DNA of 42,908 nucleotides from contig NW_027018317.1 in the NCBI RefSeq assembly GCF_032854445.1, positions 1 to 42,908 of the forward strand. Reading direction: 5' to 3'. Origin of the DNA: Liolophura sinensis (lineage: Eukaryota; Mollusca; Polyplacophora; Chitonida; Chitonidae). How positions within the stretch are numbered: the first letter of the stretch is position 1; each line of letters opens with the position of its first letter. Position numbers and translations under genes: made by a program. Below the pieces are notes generated by a model, which was given only the letters and a program-made list of their open reading frames with translations, was not told the origin of the DNA and made no database searches. Positions 1 through 10,758 of the stretch are shown one piece after another.

Positions 1-870
1 AAAAGATGCGGAATTGAGCCAGGCATCGGCAGCTGTTTGAAAAATTGCAAATTTCCCTGGTTTCCATGGAGTAAGAGCCGTTGCTACGCACGTGATTGTG
101 ACATAAATGATCATTCAATTGTCGCTACAGCCAAAAGTATTGGTCGGAGAGCAACGCGGATAGCACCATTCGATTTCTCGTCACAAAATACGTCGGATTA
201 GCCTCTTACCAGCAGCACTGGAACAGTTTTTCCACTTTTGCATTTTACCTGGTCTTTTTGTAATTGAAATCGGCTACACTGTACTCTGTACAATCGCAAC
301 TGGTCATTACTATATTCAACTTTTGACTATAAGTTATGTGCCCTTCGGTAGCCCAGAAGACCTGAAATCTTTGGTCTAAGCCCATTTAACTCTCCCAGCA
401 ATTGCCTTACTTCTAAGTGCAAGACAATCTCAATGTCTTTATCTACGTGTAGAAAAACCACACCATTTGTACATGAAAAACACAAGGTACTTGATACAGT
501 CTGCTGTAAAAAGTACAACTAAACACTGACCCACTTCAGTAAGGTGCCATAAGATGCGGAATTGAGCCAGGCATCGGCAGCTGTTGAAAAATTGCAAAGT
601 TCCCTGGTTTCCATGGAGTAAGAGCCGTTGCTGGGCACGTGATTATGACATCAATATTCATTGAATTGTCGCTACAGCCCAAAGTATTGGTCGGAGAGCA
701 ACGCGGTTTGCACCATCCGATTTCTCGTCACAAAATACGTCGGATTAGCCTCTTACTAGTAGCACTGGAACAGTTTTTCCACTTTTGCATTTTTTGCCTG
801 GTCTTTTTGTTAATTGAAACCGGCTACACTCTAATCTGTACAATCGCGACTGGTCATTACTATATTCAAC
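1..870 (+). repeat. segment duplicated at 7,688-8,558 (offset ~14 monomers)
   Basis: Shared diagnostic variants include ACTCTCCCAG, GGTCTAAG, CCATAAGATG, the ATATTCATTGAATTG replacement of the usual ATGATCATTCAATTG, and CCATCCGATT. The match fails at the landmark at 891 (CGGTAG) against 8,578 (CGAAGC). The left copy carries several single-base indels absent from the right copy (extra T near 37, missing T near 245 and 261, extra T near 793). Confidence 0.8.
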
Positions 871-3290
871 TTTTGACTATAAGTTATGTGCCCTTCGGTA
901 GCCCAGAAGACGTCAAATCTTTGGGCTAAGCCCATTTAACTCACCCAGCAATTGCCTTACTTCTAAGTGCAAGACAATCTGAATGTCTTCATCTACGTGT
1001 AGAAAAACCACACCATTTGTACATGAAAAACACAAGGTACTTGATACAGTCTGCTGTAAAAAGTACAACTGAACACTGACCCACTTCAGTAAGGTGCCAA
1101 AAGATGCGGAATTGAGCCAGGCATCGGCTGCTGTTGCAAAATTGCAAATTTCCCTGGTTTCCATGGAGTAAGAGCCGTTGCTGGGCACGTGGATTATGAC
1201 ATAAATGATCATTCAATTGTCACTACAGCCAAAAGTATTGGTCGGAGAGCAACGCGGTTGCACCATTCGATTTCTCGTCACAAAATACGTCGGATTAGCC
1301 TCTTACCAGCAGCACTGGAACAGTTTTTCCACTTTTGCATTTTGCCTGGTCTTTTTGTTAATTGAAATCGGCTACACTGTACTCTGTACAATCGCGACTG
1401 GTCATTACTATATTCAACTTTTGACTATAAGTTATGTGCCCTTCCGAAGCCCAGAAGACCTGAAATCTTTGGGCTAAGCCCATTTAACTCACCCAGCAAT
1501 TGCCTTACTTCTAAGTGGAAGACAATCTCAATGTCTTTATCTACGTGTAGAAAAACCACACCATTTGTACATGAAAAACACAAGGGTACTTGATACAGTC
1601 TGCTGTAAAAAGTACAACTGAACACTGACCCACTTCAGTAAGGTGCCAAAAGATTCGGAATTGAGCCAGGCATCGGCAGCTGTTGACAAATTGCAAATTT
1701 CCCTGGTTTCCATGGAGTAAGAGCCGTTGCTACGCACGTGATTATGGCGTAAATGATCATTCAATTGTCGCTACAGCCAAAAGTATTGGTCGGAGAGCAA
1801 CGCGGTTTGCACCATTCGATTTCTCGTCACAAAATACGTTGGATTAGCCTCTTACTAGTAGCACTGGAACAGTTTTTCCACTTTTGCATTTTTACCTTAT
1901 CTTTTTGTTATTTGAAATCGGCTACACTGTACTCTGTACAATCGCGACTGGTCATTACTATATTTAGCTTTTGACTATAAGTTATGTGCCCTTCGGTAGC
2001 CCAGAAGACCTGAAATCTTTGGGCCAAGCCCATTTAACTCACCCAGCAATTGTCTTACTTCTAAGTCCAAGACAATCTCAATGTCTTTATCTACGTGTAG
2101 AAAAAACCACACCATTTGTACATAAAAAACACAAGGTACTTGATACAGTCTGCTGTAAAAAGTACAACTCAACACTGACCCACTTCAGTAAGGTGCCAAA
2201 AGATGCGGAATTGAGCCAGGCATCGGCTGCTGTTGCAAAATTGCAAATTTCCTGGTTTCCATGGAGTAAGAGCCGTTGCTGGGCACGTGATTATGACATA
2301 AATGATCATTCAATTGTCAGTACAGCCAAAAGTATTGGTCGGAGAGCAACGCGGTTTGCACCATTCGATTTCTCGTCACAAAATACGTCGGATTAGCCTC
2401 TCACCAGCAGCACTGGAACAGTTTTTCCACTTTTCCATTTTTGCCTGGTCTTTTTGTTAATTGAAATCGGCTACACTGTACTCTGTACAATCGCGACTGG
2501 TCATTACTATATTCAACTTTTAACTATAAGTTATGTGCCCTTCCGAAGCTCAGAAGACCTGAAATCTTTGGGCTAAGCCCATTTAACTCACCCAGCAATT
2601 GCCTTACTTCTAAGTGCAAGACAATCTCAATGTCTTTATCTACGTGTAGAAAAACCACACCATTTGTACATGAAAAACACAAGGTACTTGATACAGTCTG
2701 CTGTAAAAAGTACAACTGAACACTGACCCACTTCAGTAAGGTGCCAAAAGATGCGGAATTGAGCCAGGCATCGGCAGCTGTTGAAAAATTGCAAAGTTCA
2801 CTGGTTTTCCATGGAGTAAGAGCCGTTGCTGGGCACGTGATTATGACATAAAATGATCATTCAATTGTCACTACAGCCAAAAGTATTGGTCGGAGAGCAA
2901 CGCGGTCTACACCATTCGATTTCTCGTCACAAAATACGTCGGATTAGACTCTGACCAGCAGCACTGGAACAGTTTTTCCACTTTTGCATTTTTACCTGGT
3001 CTTTTTGTTAATTGAAATCGGCTACACTGTACTATGTACAATTGCGACTGGTCATTACTATATTCAACTTTTGACTATAAGTTATGTGCCCTTCGGTAGC
3101 CCAGAAGACGTCCAATCTTTGGGCTAAGCCCATTTAACTCACCCAGCAATTGCCTTACTTCTAAGTGCAAGACAATCTCAATGTCTTTATCTACATGTAG
3201 AAAAACAAGACCATTTGTACATAAAAACACAAGGAACTTGATACAGTCTGCTGTAAAAAGTACAACTGACCACAGACCCACATGAAATAA
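1..3290. other. second zone with excess single-base indels
   Basis: Relative to partner copies at 4.8-8.6 kb I see extra bases near 37, 793, 1,190, 1,584, 2,101, 2,796, 2,852 and 3,275, and missing bases near 245, 261, 1,258 and 2,250. Most are in homopolymers. Landmark spacing is correspondingly irregular here (550, 548, 550, 549, 551) and settles to 549 downstream. Confidence 0.7.
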
Positions 3291-4190
3291 GGTGCCAAAA
3301 GATGCGGAATTGAGCCAGGTATCGGCAGCTGTTGACCAATTGCAAATTTCCCTGCTTTCCATGGAGTAAGAGCCGTTGCTGTGCACGTGATTATGACATA
3401 AATGATCATTCAATTGTCACAACAGGCAAAAGTATTGGTCGGAGAGCAACGCGGTTTGCACCATTCGATTTGTCGTCACAAAATACGTCGGATTAGCCTC
3501 TGACCAGCAGCACTGGAACAATTTTTCCAATTTTGAATTTTTGCCTGGTCTTTTTGTTAATTGAAACCGGCTACACTGTACTATGTACCATCGCGACTGG
3601 TCATTACTATATTCAACTTTTGACTATAAGTTATGTGCCCTTCGGTAGCCCAGAAGACGTCAAATCTTTGGGCAAAGCCCATTTAACTCACCCAGCAATT
3701 GTCTTACTTCTAAGTGCAAGACAATCTCAATGTCTTTATCTACGTGTAGAAAAACCACACCATTTGTACATGAAAAACACAAGGTACTTGATACAGTCTG
3801 CTGTAAAAAGTACAACTGAACACTGACCCGCTTCAGTAAGGTGCCAAAAGATTCGGAATTGAGCCAGGCATCGGCAGCTGTTGAAAAATTGCAAATATCC
3901 CTGGTTTCTATGGAGTAAGAGCCGTTGCTACGCACGTGATTATGACATCAATGATCATTCAATTGTCGCTACAGCCAAAAGTATTGGTCGGAGAGCAACG
4001 CGGTTTGCACCATTCGATTTCTCGTCACAAAATACGTCGGATTAGCCTCTTACTAGTAGCACTGGAACAGTTTTTCCACTTTTGCATTTTTGCCTGGTCT
4101 TTTTGTTAATTGAAACCGGCTACACTGTAATCTGTACAATCGCGACTGGTCATTACTATATTCAACTTTTGACTATAAGTTATGTGCCCT
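1520..4190 (+). repeat. higher-order repeat, copy 1 (offset ~3,295 bp, 6 monomers)
   Basis: Monomers at 1,989-3,638 match those at 5,285-6,931 variant for variant: GGGCCAAG at 1,989 and 5,285, CGAAGC at 2,538 and 5,834, CAAGACC with the ACATGAATAAG-type block at 3,089 and 6,383, and GGGCAAAG with TTTCTATGG at 3,638 and 6,931. This copy has extra homopolymer indels relative to its partner. The match ends where GACCTG at 4,187 faces GACGTC at 7,480. Confidence 0.8.
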
Positions 4191-4814
4191 TCGGTAGCCC
4201 AGAAGACCTGAAATCTCTGGGCTAAGCCCATTTAACTCACCCAGCAATTGCCTTACTTCTAAGTGCAAGACAATCTCAATGTCTTTATCTACGTGTAGAA
4301 AAACCAGACCATTTGTACATGAAAAACACAAGGTATTTGATACAGTCTGCTGTAAAAAGTACAACTAAACACTGACCCACTTCAGTAAGGTGCCAAAAGA
4401 TGCGGAATTGAGCCAGGCATCGGTAGTTGTTGAAAAATTGCAAATTTCCCTGGTTTCCATGGAGTAAGAGCCGTTGCTGGGCACGTGATTATGACATAAA
4501 TGATCATTCAATTGTCACTACAGCCAAAAGTATTGGTCGGAGAGCAACGCGGTTTGCACCATTCGATTTCTCGTCACAAAATACGTCGGATTAGCCTCTT
4601 GCCAGCAGCACTGGAACAATTTTTCCAATTTTGCATTTTTGCCTGGTCTTTTTGTTAATTGAAATCGGCTACACTGTACTATGTACCATCGCGACTGGTC
4701 ATTACTATATTCAAATTTTGACTATTAGTTATGTGCCCTTCGGTAGCCCAGAAGACGTCAAATCTTTGGGCTAAGCCCATTTAACTCACCCAGCAATTGC
4801 TTTACTTCTAAGTC

Positions 4815-7480
4815 GAAGACAATCTCAATGTCTTTATCTACGTGTAGAAAAACCACACCATTTGTACATGAAAAACACAAGGTACTTGATACAGTCTGCT
4901 GTAAAAAGTACAACTGAACACTGACCCACTTCAGTAAGGTGCCAAAAGATTCGGAATTGAGCCAGGCATCGGCAGCTGTTGACAAATTGCAAATTTCCCT
5001 GGTTTCCATGGAGTAAGAGCCGTTGCTACGCACGTGATTATGGCATAAATGATCATTCAATTGTCGCTACAGCCAAAAGTATTGGTCGGAGAGCAACGCG
5101 GTTTGCACCATTCGATTTCTCGTCACAAAATACGTTGGATTAGCCTCTTACTAGTAGCACTGGAACAGTTTTTCCACTTTTGCATTTTTACCTGGTCTTT
5201 TTGTTATTTGAAATCGGCTACACTGTACTCTGTACAATCGCGACTGGTCATTACTATATTCAGCTTTTGACTATAAGTTATGTGCCCTTCGGTAGCCCAG
5301 AAGACCTGAAATCTTTGGGCCAAGCCCATTTAACTCACCCAGCAATTGTCTTACTTCTAAGTCCAAGACAATCTCAATGTCTTTATCTACGTGTAGAAAA
5401 ACCACACCATTTGTACATAAAAAACACAAGGTACTTGATACAGTCTGCTGTAAAAAGTACAACTCAACACTGACCCACTTCAGTAAGGTGCCAAAAGATG
5501 CGGAATTGAGCCAGGCATCGGCTGCTGTTGCAAAATTGCAAATTTCCCTGGTTTCCATGGAGTAAGAGCCGTTGCTGGGCACGTGATTATGACATAAATG
5601 ATCATTCAATTGTCAGTACAGCCAAAAGTATTGGTCGGAGAGCAACGCGGTTTGCACCATTCGATTTCTCGTCACAAAATACGTCGGATTAGCCTCTCAC
5701 CAGCAGCACTGGAACAGTTTTTCCACTTTTCCATTTTTGCCTGGTCTTTTTGTTAATTGAAATCGGCTACACTGTACTCTGTACAATCGCGACTGGTCAT
5801 TACTATATTCAACTTTTAACTATAAGTTATGTGCCCTTCCGAAGCCCAGAAGACCTGAAATCTTTGGGCTAAGCCCATTTAACTCACCCAGCAATTGCCT
5901 TACTTCTAAGTGCAAGACAATCTCAATGTCTTTATCTACGTGTAGAAAAACCACACCATTTGTACATGAAAAACACAAGGTACTTGATACAGTCTGCTGT
6001 AAAAAGTACAACTGAACACTGACCCACTTCAGTAAGGTGCCAAAAGATGCGGAATTGAGCCAGGCATCGGCAGCTGTTGAAAAATTGCAAAGTTCACTGG
6101 TTTCCATGGAGTAAGAGCCGTTGCTGGGCACGTGATTATGACATAAATGATCATTCAATTGTCACTACAGCCAAAAGTATTGGTCGGAGAGCAACGCGGT
6201 CTACACCATTCGATTTCTCGTCACAAAATACGTCGGATTAGACTCTGACCAGCAGCACTGGAACAGTTTTTCCACTTTTGCATTTTTACCTGGTCTTTTT
6301 GTTAATTGAAATCGGCTACACTGTACTATGTACAATTGCGACTGGTCATTACTATATTCAACTTTTGACTATAAGTTATGTGCCCTTCGGTAGCCCAGAA
6401 GACGTCAAATCTTTGGGCTAAGCCCATTTAACTCACCCAGCAATTGCCTTACTTCTAAGTGCAAGACAATCTCAATGTCTTCATCTACTTGTAGAAAAAC
6501 AAGACCATTTGTACATAAAAACACAAGGAACTTGATACAGTCTGCTGTAAAAAGTACAACTGACCACAGACCCACATGAATAAGGTGCCAAAAGATGCGG
6601 AATTGAGCCAGGTATCGGCAGCTGTTGACCAATTGCAAATTTCCCTGGTTTCCATGGAGTAAGAGCCGTTGCTGTGCACGTGATTATGACATAAATGATC
6701 ATTCAATTGTCACAACAGCCAAAAGTATTGGTCGGAGAGCAACGCGGTTTGCACCATTCGATTTGTCGTCACAAAATACGTCGGATTAGCCTCTGACCAG
6801 CAGCACTGGAACAATTTTTCCAATTTTGAATTTTTGCCTGGTCTTTTTGTTAATTGAAACCGGCTACACTGTACTATGTACCATCGCGACTGGTCATTAC
6901 TATATTCAACTTTTGACTATAAGTTATGTGCCCTTCGGTAGCCCAGAAGAAGTCAAATCTTTGGGCAAAGCCCATTTAACTCACCCAGCAATTGTCTTAC
7001 TTCTAAGTGCAAGACAATCTCAATGTCTTTATCTACGTGTAGAAAAACCACACCATTTGTACATGAAAAACACAAGGTACTTGATACAGTCTGCTGTAAA
7101 AAGTACAACTGAACACTGACCCGCTTCAGTAAGGTGCCAAAAGATTCGGAATTGAGCCAGGCATCGGCAGCTGTTGAAAAATTGCAAATATCCCTGGTTT
7201 CTATGGAGTAAGAGCCGTTGCTACGCACGTGATTATGACATCAATGATCATTCAATTGTCGCTACAGCCAAAAGTATTGGTCGGAGAGCAACGCGGTTTG
7301 CACCATTCGATTTCTCGTCACAAAATACGTCGGATTAGCCTCTTACTAGTAGCACTGGAACAGTTTTTCCACTTTTGCATTTTTGCCTGGTCTTTTTGTT
7401 AATTGAAACCGGCTACACTGTAATCTGTACAATCACGACTGGTCATTACTATATTCAACTTTTGACTATAAGTTATGTAC
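4815..7480 (+). repeat. higher-order repeat, copy 2 of the 6-monomer offset
   Basis: Partner of 1,520-4,190 in the same orientation. It keeps regular 548-549-bp spacing with few indels, so it looks like the cleaner version of the pair. Scattered differences include GCATAAATG against GCGTAAATG and GAAGTC against GACGTC. Confidence 0.8.
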
Positions 7481-7687
7481 CCTTCGGTAGCCCAGAAGAC
7501 GTCAAATCTTTCGGCTAAGCCCATTTAACTCACCCAGTAATTGTCTTACTTCTAAGTCCAAGACAATCTCAAAGTCTTTATCTACGTGTAGAAAAACCAC
7601 ACCATTTGTACATAAAAAACACAAGGTACTTGATACAGTCTGCTGTAAAAAGTACAACTGAACACTGACCCACTTCAGTAAGATGCC

Positions 7688-8558
7688 AAAAGATGCGGAA
7701 TTGAGCCAGGCATCGGCAGCTGTTGAAAAATTGCAAATTTCCCTGGTTTCCATGGAGTAAGAGCCGTTGCTACGCACGTGATTATGACATAAATGATCAT
7801 TCAATTGTCGCTACAGCCAAAAGTATTGGTCGGAGAGCAACGCGGATTGCACCATTCGATTTCTCGTCACAAAATACGTCGGATTAGCCTCTTACCAGCA
7901 GCACTGGAACAGTTTTTCCACTTTTGCATTTTTACCTGGTCTTTTTGTTAATTGAAATCGGCTACACTGTACTCTGTACAATCGCAACTGGTCATTACTA
8001 TATTCAACTTTTGACTATAAGTTATGTGCCCTTCGGTAGCCCAGAAGACCTGAAATCTTTGGTCTAAGCCCATTTAACTCTCCCAGCAATTGCCTTACTT
8101 CTAAGTGCAAGACAATCTCAATGTCTTTATCTACGTGTAGAAAAACCACACCATTTGTACATGAAAAACACAAGGTACTTGATACAGTCTGCTGTAAAAA
8201 GTACAACTAAACACTGACCCACTTCAGTAAGGTGCCATAAGATGCGGAATTGAGCCAGGCATCGGCAGCTGTTGAAAAATTGCAAAGTTCCCTGGTTTCC
8301 ATGGAGTAAGAGCCGTTGCTGGGCACGTGATTATGACATCAATATTCATTGAATTGTCGCTACAGCCCAAAGTATTGGTCGGAGAGCAACGCGGTTTGCA
8401 CCATCCGATTTCTCGTCACAAAATACGTCGGATTAGCCTCTTACTAGTAGCACTGGAACAGTTTTTCCACTTTTGCATTTTTGCCTGGTCTTTTTGTTAA
8501 TTGAAACCGGCTACACTCTAATCTGTACAATCGCGACTGGTCATTACTATATTCAACT
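7688..8558 (+). repeat. segment duplicated at 1-870
   Basis: Near-identical partner of the first 870 bp, lacking the indels seen there. A related copy of part of this segment recurs at about 41,710-41,910 (CCATAAGATG, ATATTCATTG, CCATCCGATT), so this variant occurs at three places in the window. Confidence 0.8.
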
Positions 8559-9139
8559 TTTAACTATAAGTTATGTGCCCTTCCGAAGCCCAGAAGACGT
8601 CAAATCTTTGGGCTAAGCCCATTTAACTCACCCAGCAATTGCCTTACTTCTAAGTGCAAGACAATCTCAATGTCTTTATCTACGTGTAGAAAAACCAGAC
8701 CATTTGTACATGAAAAACACAAGGTACTTGATACAGTCTGCTGTAAAAAGTACAACTGAACACTGACCCACTTCAGTAAGGTGCCAAAAGATGCGGAATT
8801 GAGCCAGGCATCGGCAGCTGTTGAAAAATTGCAAAGTTCACTGGTTTCCATGGAGTAAGAGCCGTTGCTGGGCACGTGATTATGACATAAATGATCATTC
8901 AATTGTCACTACAGCCAAAAGTATTGGTCGGAGAGCAACACGGTTTGCACCATTCGATTTTTCGTCACAAAATACGTCGGATTAGCCTCTTACCACCAGC
9001 ACTGGAACAGTTTTTCCACTTTTGCATTTTTACCTGGTCTTTTTGTTAATTGAAATCGGCTACACTGTACTCTGTACAATCGCGACTGGTCATTACTATA
9101 TTCAACTTTTGACTATAAGTTATGTGCCCTTCGGTAGGC

Positions 9140-9688
9140 CAGAAGACGTCAAATCTTTGGGCTAAGCCCATTTAACTCACCCAGCAATTGTCTTACTTCT
9201 AAGTCCAAGACAATCTCAATGTCTTTATCTACATGTAGAAAAACCACACCATTTGTACATAAAAAACACAAGGAACTTGATACAGTCTGCTGTAAAAAAT
9301 ACAACTGACCACAGACCCACATGAATAAGGTGCCAAAAGATGCGGAATTGAGCCAGGCATCGGCAACTGTTGAAAAATTGCACATTTCCCTGGTTTCCAT
9401 GGAGTAAAAGCCGTTGCTGTGCACGTGATTATGACATCAATGATCATTCAATTGTCACTACAGCCAAAAGTATTGGTCGGAGAGCAACGCGGATTGCACC
9501 ATTCGATTTCTCGTCACAAAATACGTCGGATTAGCCTCTTACTAGTAGCACTGGAACAGTTTTTCCACTTTTGCATTTTTGCCTGGTCTTTTTGTTAATT
9601 GAAACCGGCTACACTCTAATCTGTACAATCGCGACTGGTCATTACTATATTCAACTTTTGACTATAAGTTATGTGCCCTTCGGTAGCC
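9140..9688 (+). repeat. single-monomer tandem duplication, copy 1
   Basis: This unit and the following 549 bp look identical by eye. They share ACATGTAG, AAGGAACTTG, TAAAAAATAC, CGGCAACTG, the rare GAGTAAAAGCC, ATCAATGATC and CACTCTAATC. The left edge is set by CGGTAGGCC here against CGGTAGCCC in the next copy. Confidence 0.85.
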
Positions 9689-10237
9689 CAGAAGACGTCA
9701 AATCTTTGGGCTAAGCCCATTTAACTCACCCAGCAATTGTCTTACTTCTAAGTCCAAGACAATCTCAATGTCTTTATCTACATGTAGAAAAACCACACCA
9801 TTTGTACATAAAAAACACAAGGAACTTGATACAGTCTGCTGTAAAAAATACAACTGACCACAGACCCACATGAATAAGGTGCCAAAAGATGCGGAATTGA
9901 GCCAGGCATCGGCAACTGTTGAAAAATTGCACATTTCCCTGGTTTCCATGGAGTAAAAGCCGTTGCTGTGCACGTGATTATGACATCAATGATCATTCAA
10001 TTGTCACTACAGCCAAAAGTATTGGTCGGAGAGCAACGCGGATTGCACCATTCGATTTCTCGTCACAAAATACGTCGGATTAGCCTCTTACTAGTAGCAC
10101 TGGAACAGTTTTTCCACTTTTGCATTTTTGCCTGGTCTTTTTGTTAATTGAAACCGGCTACACTCTAATCTGTACAATCGCGACTGGTCATTACTATATT
10201 CAACTTTTGACTATAAGTTATGTGCCCTTCGGTAGCC
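9689..10237 (+). repeat. single-monomer tandem duplication, copy 2
   Basis: Second copy of the unit at 9,140-9,688; the upstream copy's downstream context continues to about 10,285 before GCAATTGCC replaces GCAATTGTC. High identity implies a recent event or an assembly duplication. Confidence 0.85.
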
Positions 10238-10255
10238 CAGAAGACGTCAAATCTT

Positions 10256-10268
10256 TGGGCTAAGCCCA
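10256..10268. repeat. short inverted repeat TGGGC-N3-GCCCA, present in most monomers
   Basis: A 5-bp perfect stem encloses three bases. Across the array the three loop bases vary (TAA, AAA or CAA) while both arms usually stay intact; for example the loop is AAA at 15,164+ and CAA at 12,420+. Arms are broken in a few copies: 341+ and 8,029+ (GGTCT), 7,480+ (TCGGCT) and 40,427+ (AACCCA). The pattern fits a small hairpin or a dimeric protein site, but the arms are short and this could be chance conservation. No function is assigned. Confidence 0.55.
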
Positions 10269-10336
10269 TTTAACTCACCCAGCAATTGCCTTACTTCTAA
10301 GTGCAAGACAATCTGAATGTCTTCATCTACTTGTAG

Positions 10337-10436
10337 AAAAACCAGACCATTTGTACATGAAAAACACAAGGTACTTGATACAGTCTGCTGTAAAAAGTAC
10401 AACTGAACACTGACCCACTTCAGTAAGGTGCCAAAA
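10337..10436 (+). other. A-tract arm of the monomer
   Basis: Runs of A sit on the + strand at 10,337-10,341, 10,360-10,364, 10,392-10,396 and 10,433-10,436, with further short runs just beyond. The same runs recur in nearly every monomer; the second grows to 8-9 A in the R-type copies (for example 18,040 and 24,084). Such tracts stiffen or bend DNA and can influence nucleosome placement. No phasing measurement was possible by eye. Confidence 0.6.
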
Positions 10437-10439
10437 GAT

Positions 10440-10626
10440 GCGGAATTGAGCCAGGCATCGGCTGCTGTTGCAAAATTGCAAATTTCCCTGGTTTCCATGG
10501 AGTAAGAGCCGTTGCTGGGCACGTGATTATGACATAAATGATCATTCAATTGTCACTACAGCCAAAAGTATTGGTCGGAGAGCAACGCGGTTTGCACCAT
10601 TCGATTTCTCGTCACAAAATACGTCG
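10440..10626. other. CpG-rich core of the monomer
   Basis: Eleven of the 16 CpG dinucleotides I counted in this 548-bp unit fall in these roughly 187 bp, including the CGCG of AACGCGG and the pair in TACGTCGG. The core also holds the best kept blocks, such as GGTTTCCATGGAGTAAGAGC and CGTCACAAAATACGTCGG. CpG sites are mostly intact across copies instead of decayed to TpG or CpA, so the array does not look as if it has been heavily methylated and deaminated in the germ line. That last point is inference. Confidence 0.6.
10520..10525. other. E-box palindrome CACGTG, conserved in almost all monomers
   Basis: CACGTG followed by AT lies in the CpG-rich core, so the minus strand reads ATCACGTG. The hexamer is kept although the bases just before it vary (TACG, TGGG or TGTG contexts). 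The exceptions I noticed are two related Q-type copies reading CACTTG near 23,148 and 27,546. CACGTG is the classic core for bHLH-type binding proteins, and ATCACGTG fits the budding-yeast CDEI consensus RTCACRTG. Whether any protein binds here is unknown; an array would present it about 75 times at 549-bp spacing. Confidence 0.5.
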
Positions 10627-10657
10627 GATTAGCCTCTTACCAGCAGCACTGGAACAG

Positions 10658-10690
10658 TTTTTCCACTTTTGCATTTTGCCTGGTCTTTTT
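10658..10690 (+). other. T-tract arm of the monomer
   Basis: Four T runs lie within 33 bp (10,658-10,662, 10,667-10,670, 10,674-10,677, 10,686-10,690). In most other copies the third run is T5. Together with the A tracts upstream this flips strand polarity across the core: A-rich before, T-rich after. Clustered T runs suggest intrinsic curvature or low nucleosome affinity. They would also act as RNA polymerase III stops, but I see no convincing Pol III promoter. Confidence 0.6.
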
Positions 10691-10711
10691 GTTAATTGAA
10701 ATCGGCTACAC

Positions 10712-10724
10712 TGTACTCTGTACA
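10712..10724. repeat. short inverted repeat TGTAC-TCT-GTACA
   Basis: Five-base arms enclose a three-base loop. A second common variant reads TGTAC-TAT-GTACC or GTACA (for example near 3,590 and 6,875), which changes the loop and sometimes weakens the outer pair. A third variant, TGTAATCTGTACA, occurs near 4,128. The element is short and its conservation is only moderate; no function is assigned. Confidence 0.45.
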
Positions 10725-10758
10725 ATCGCGACTGGTCATTACTATATTCAACTTTTGA

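Noticed and set aside
1971-2396. Longer plus-strand ORF of 141 codons
   Set aside because: It is joined by single-base indels in a zone of likely sequencing error. The cognate copy near 5,270-5,690 does not keep the same continuous frame.
10560-10690. tRNA- or SINE-type Pol III promoter, with CATTCGATTTC as a B box followed by T runs
   Set aside because: CATTCGATTTC matches only about 8 of 11 consensus B-box positions and the candidate A box TGGTCGGAGAGC fits poorly. No tRNA fold is apparent.
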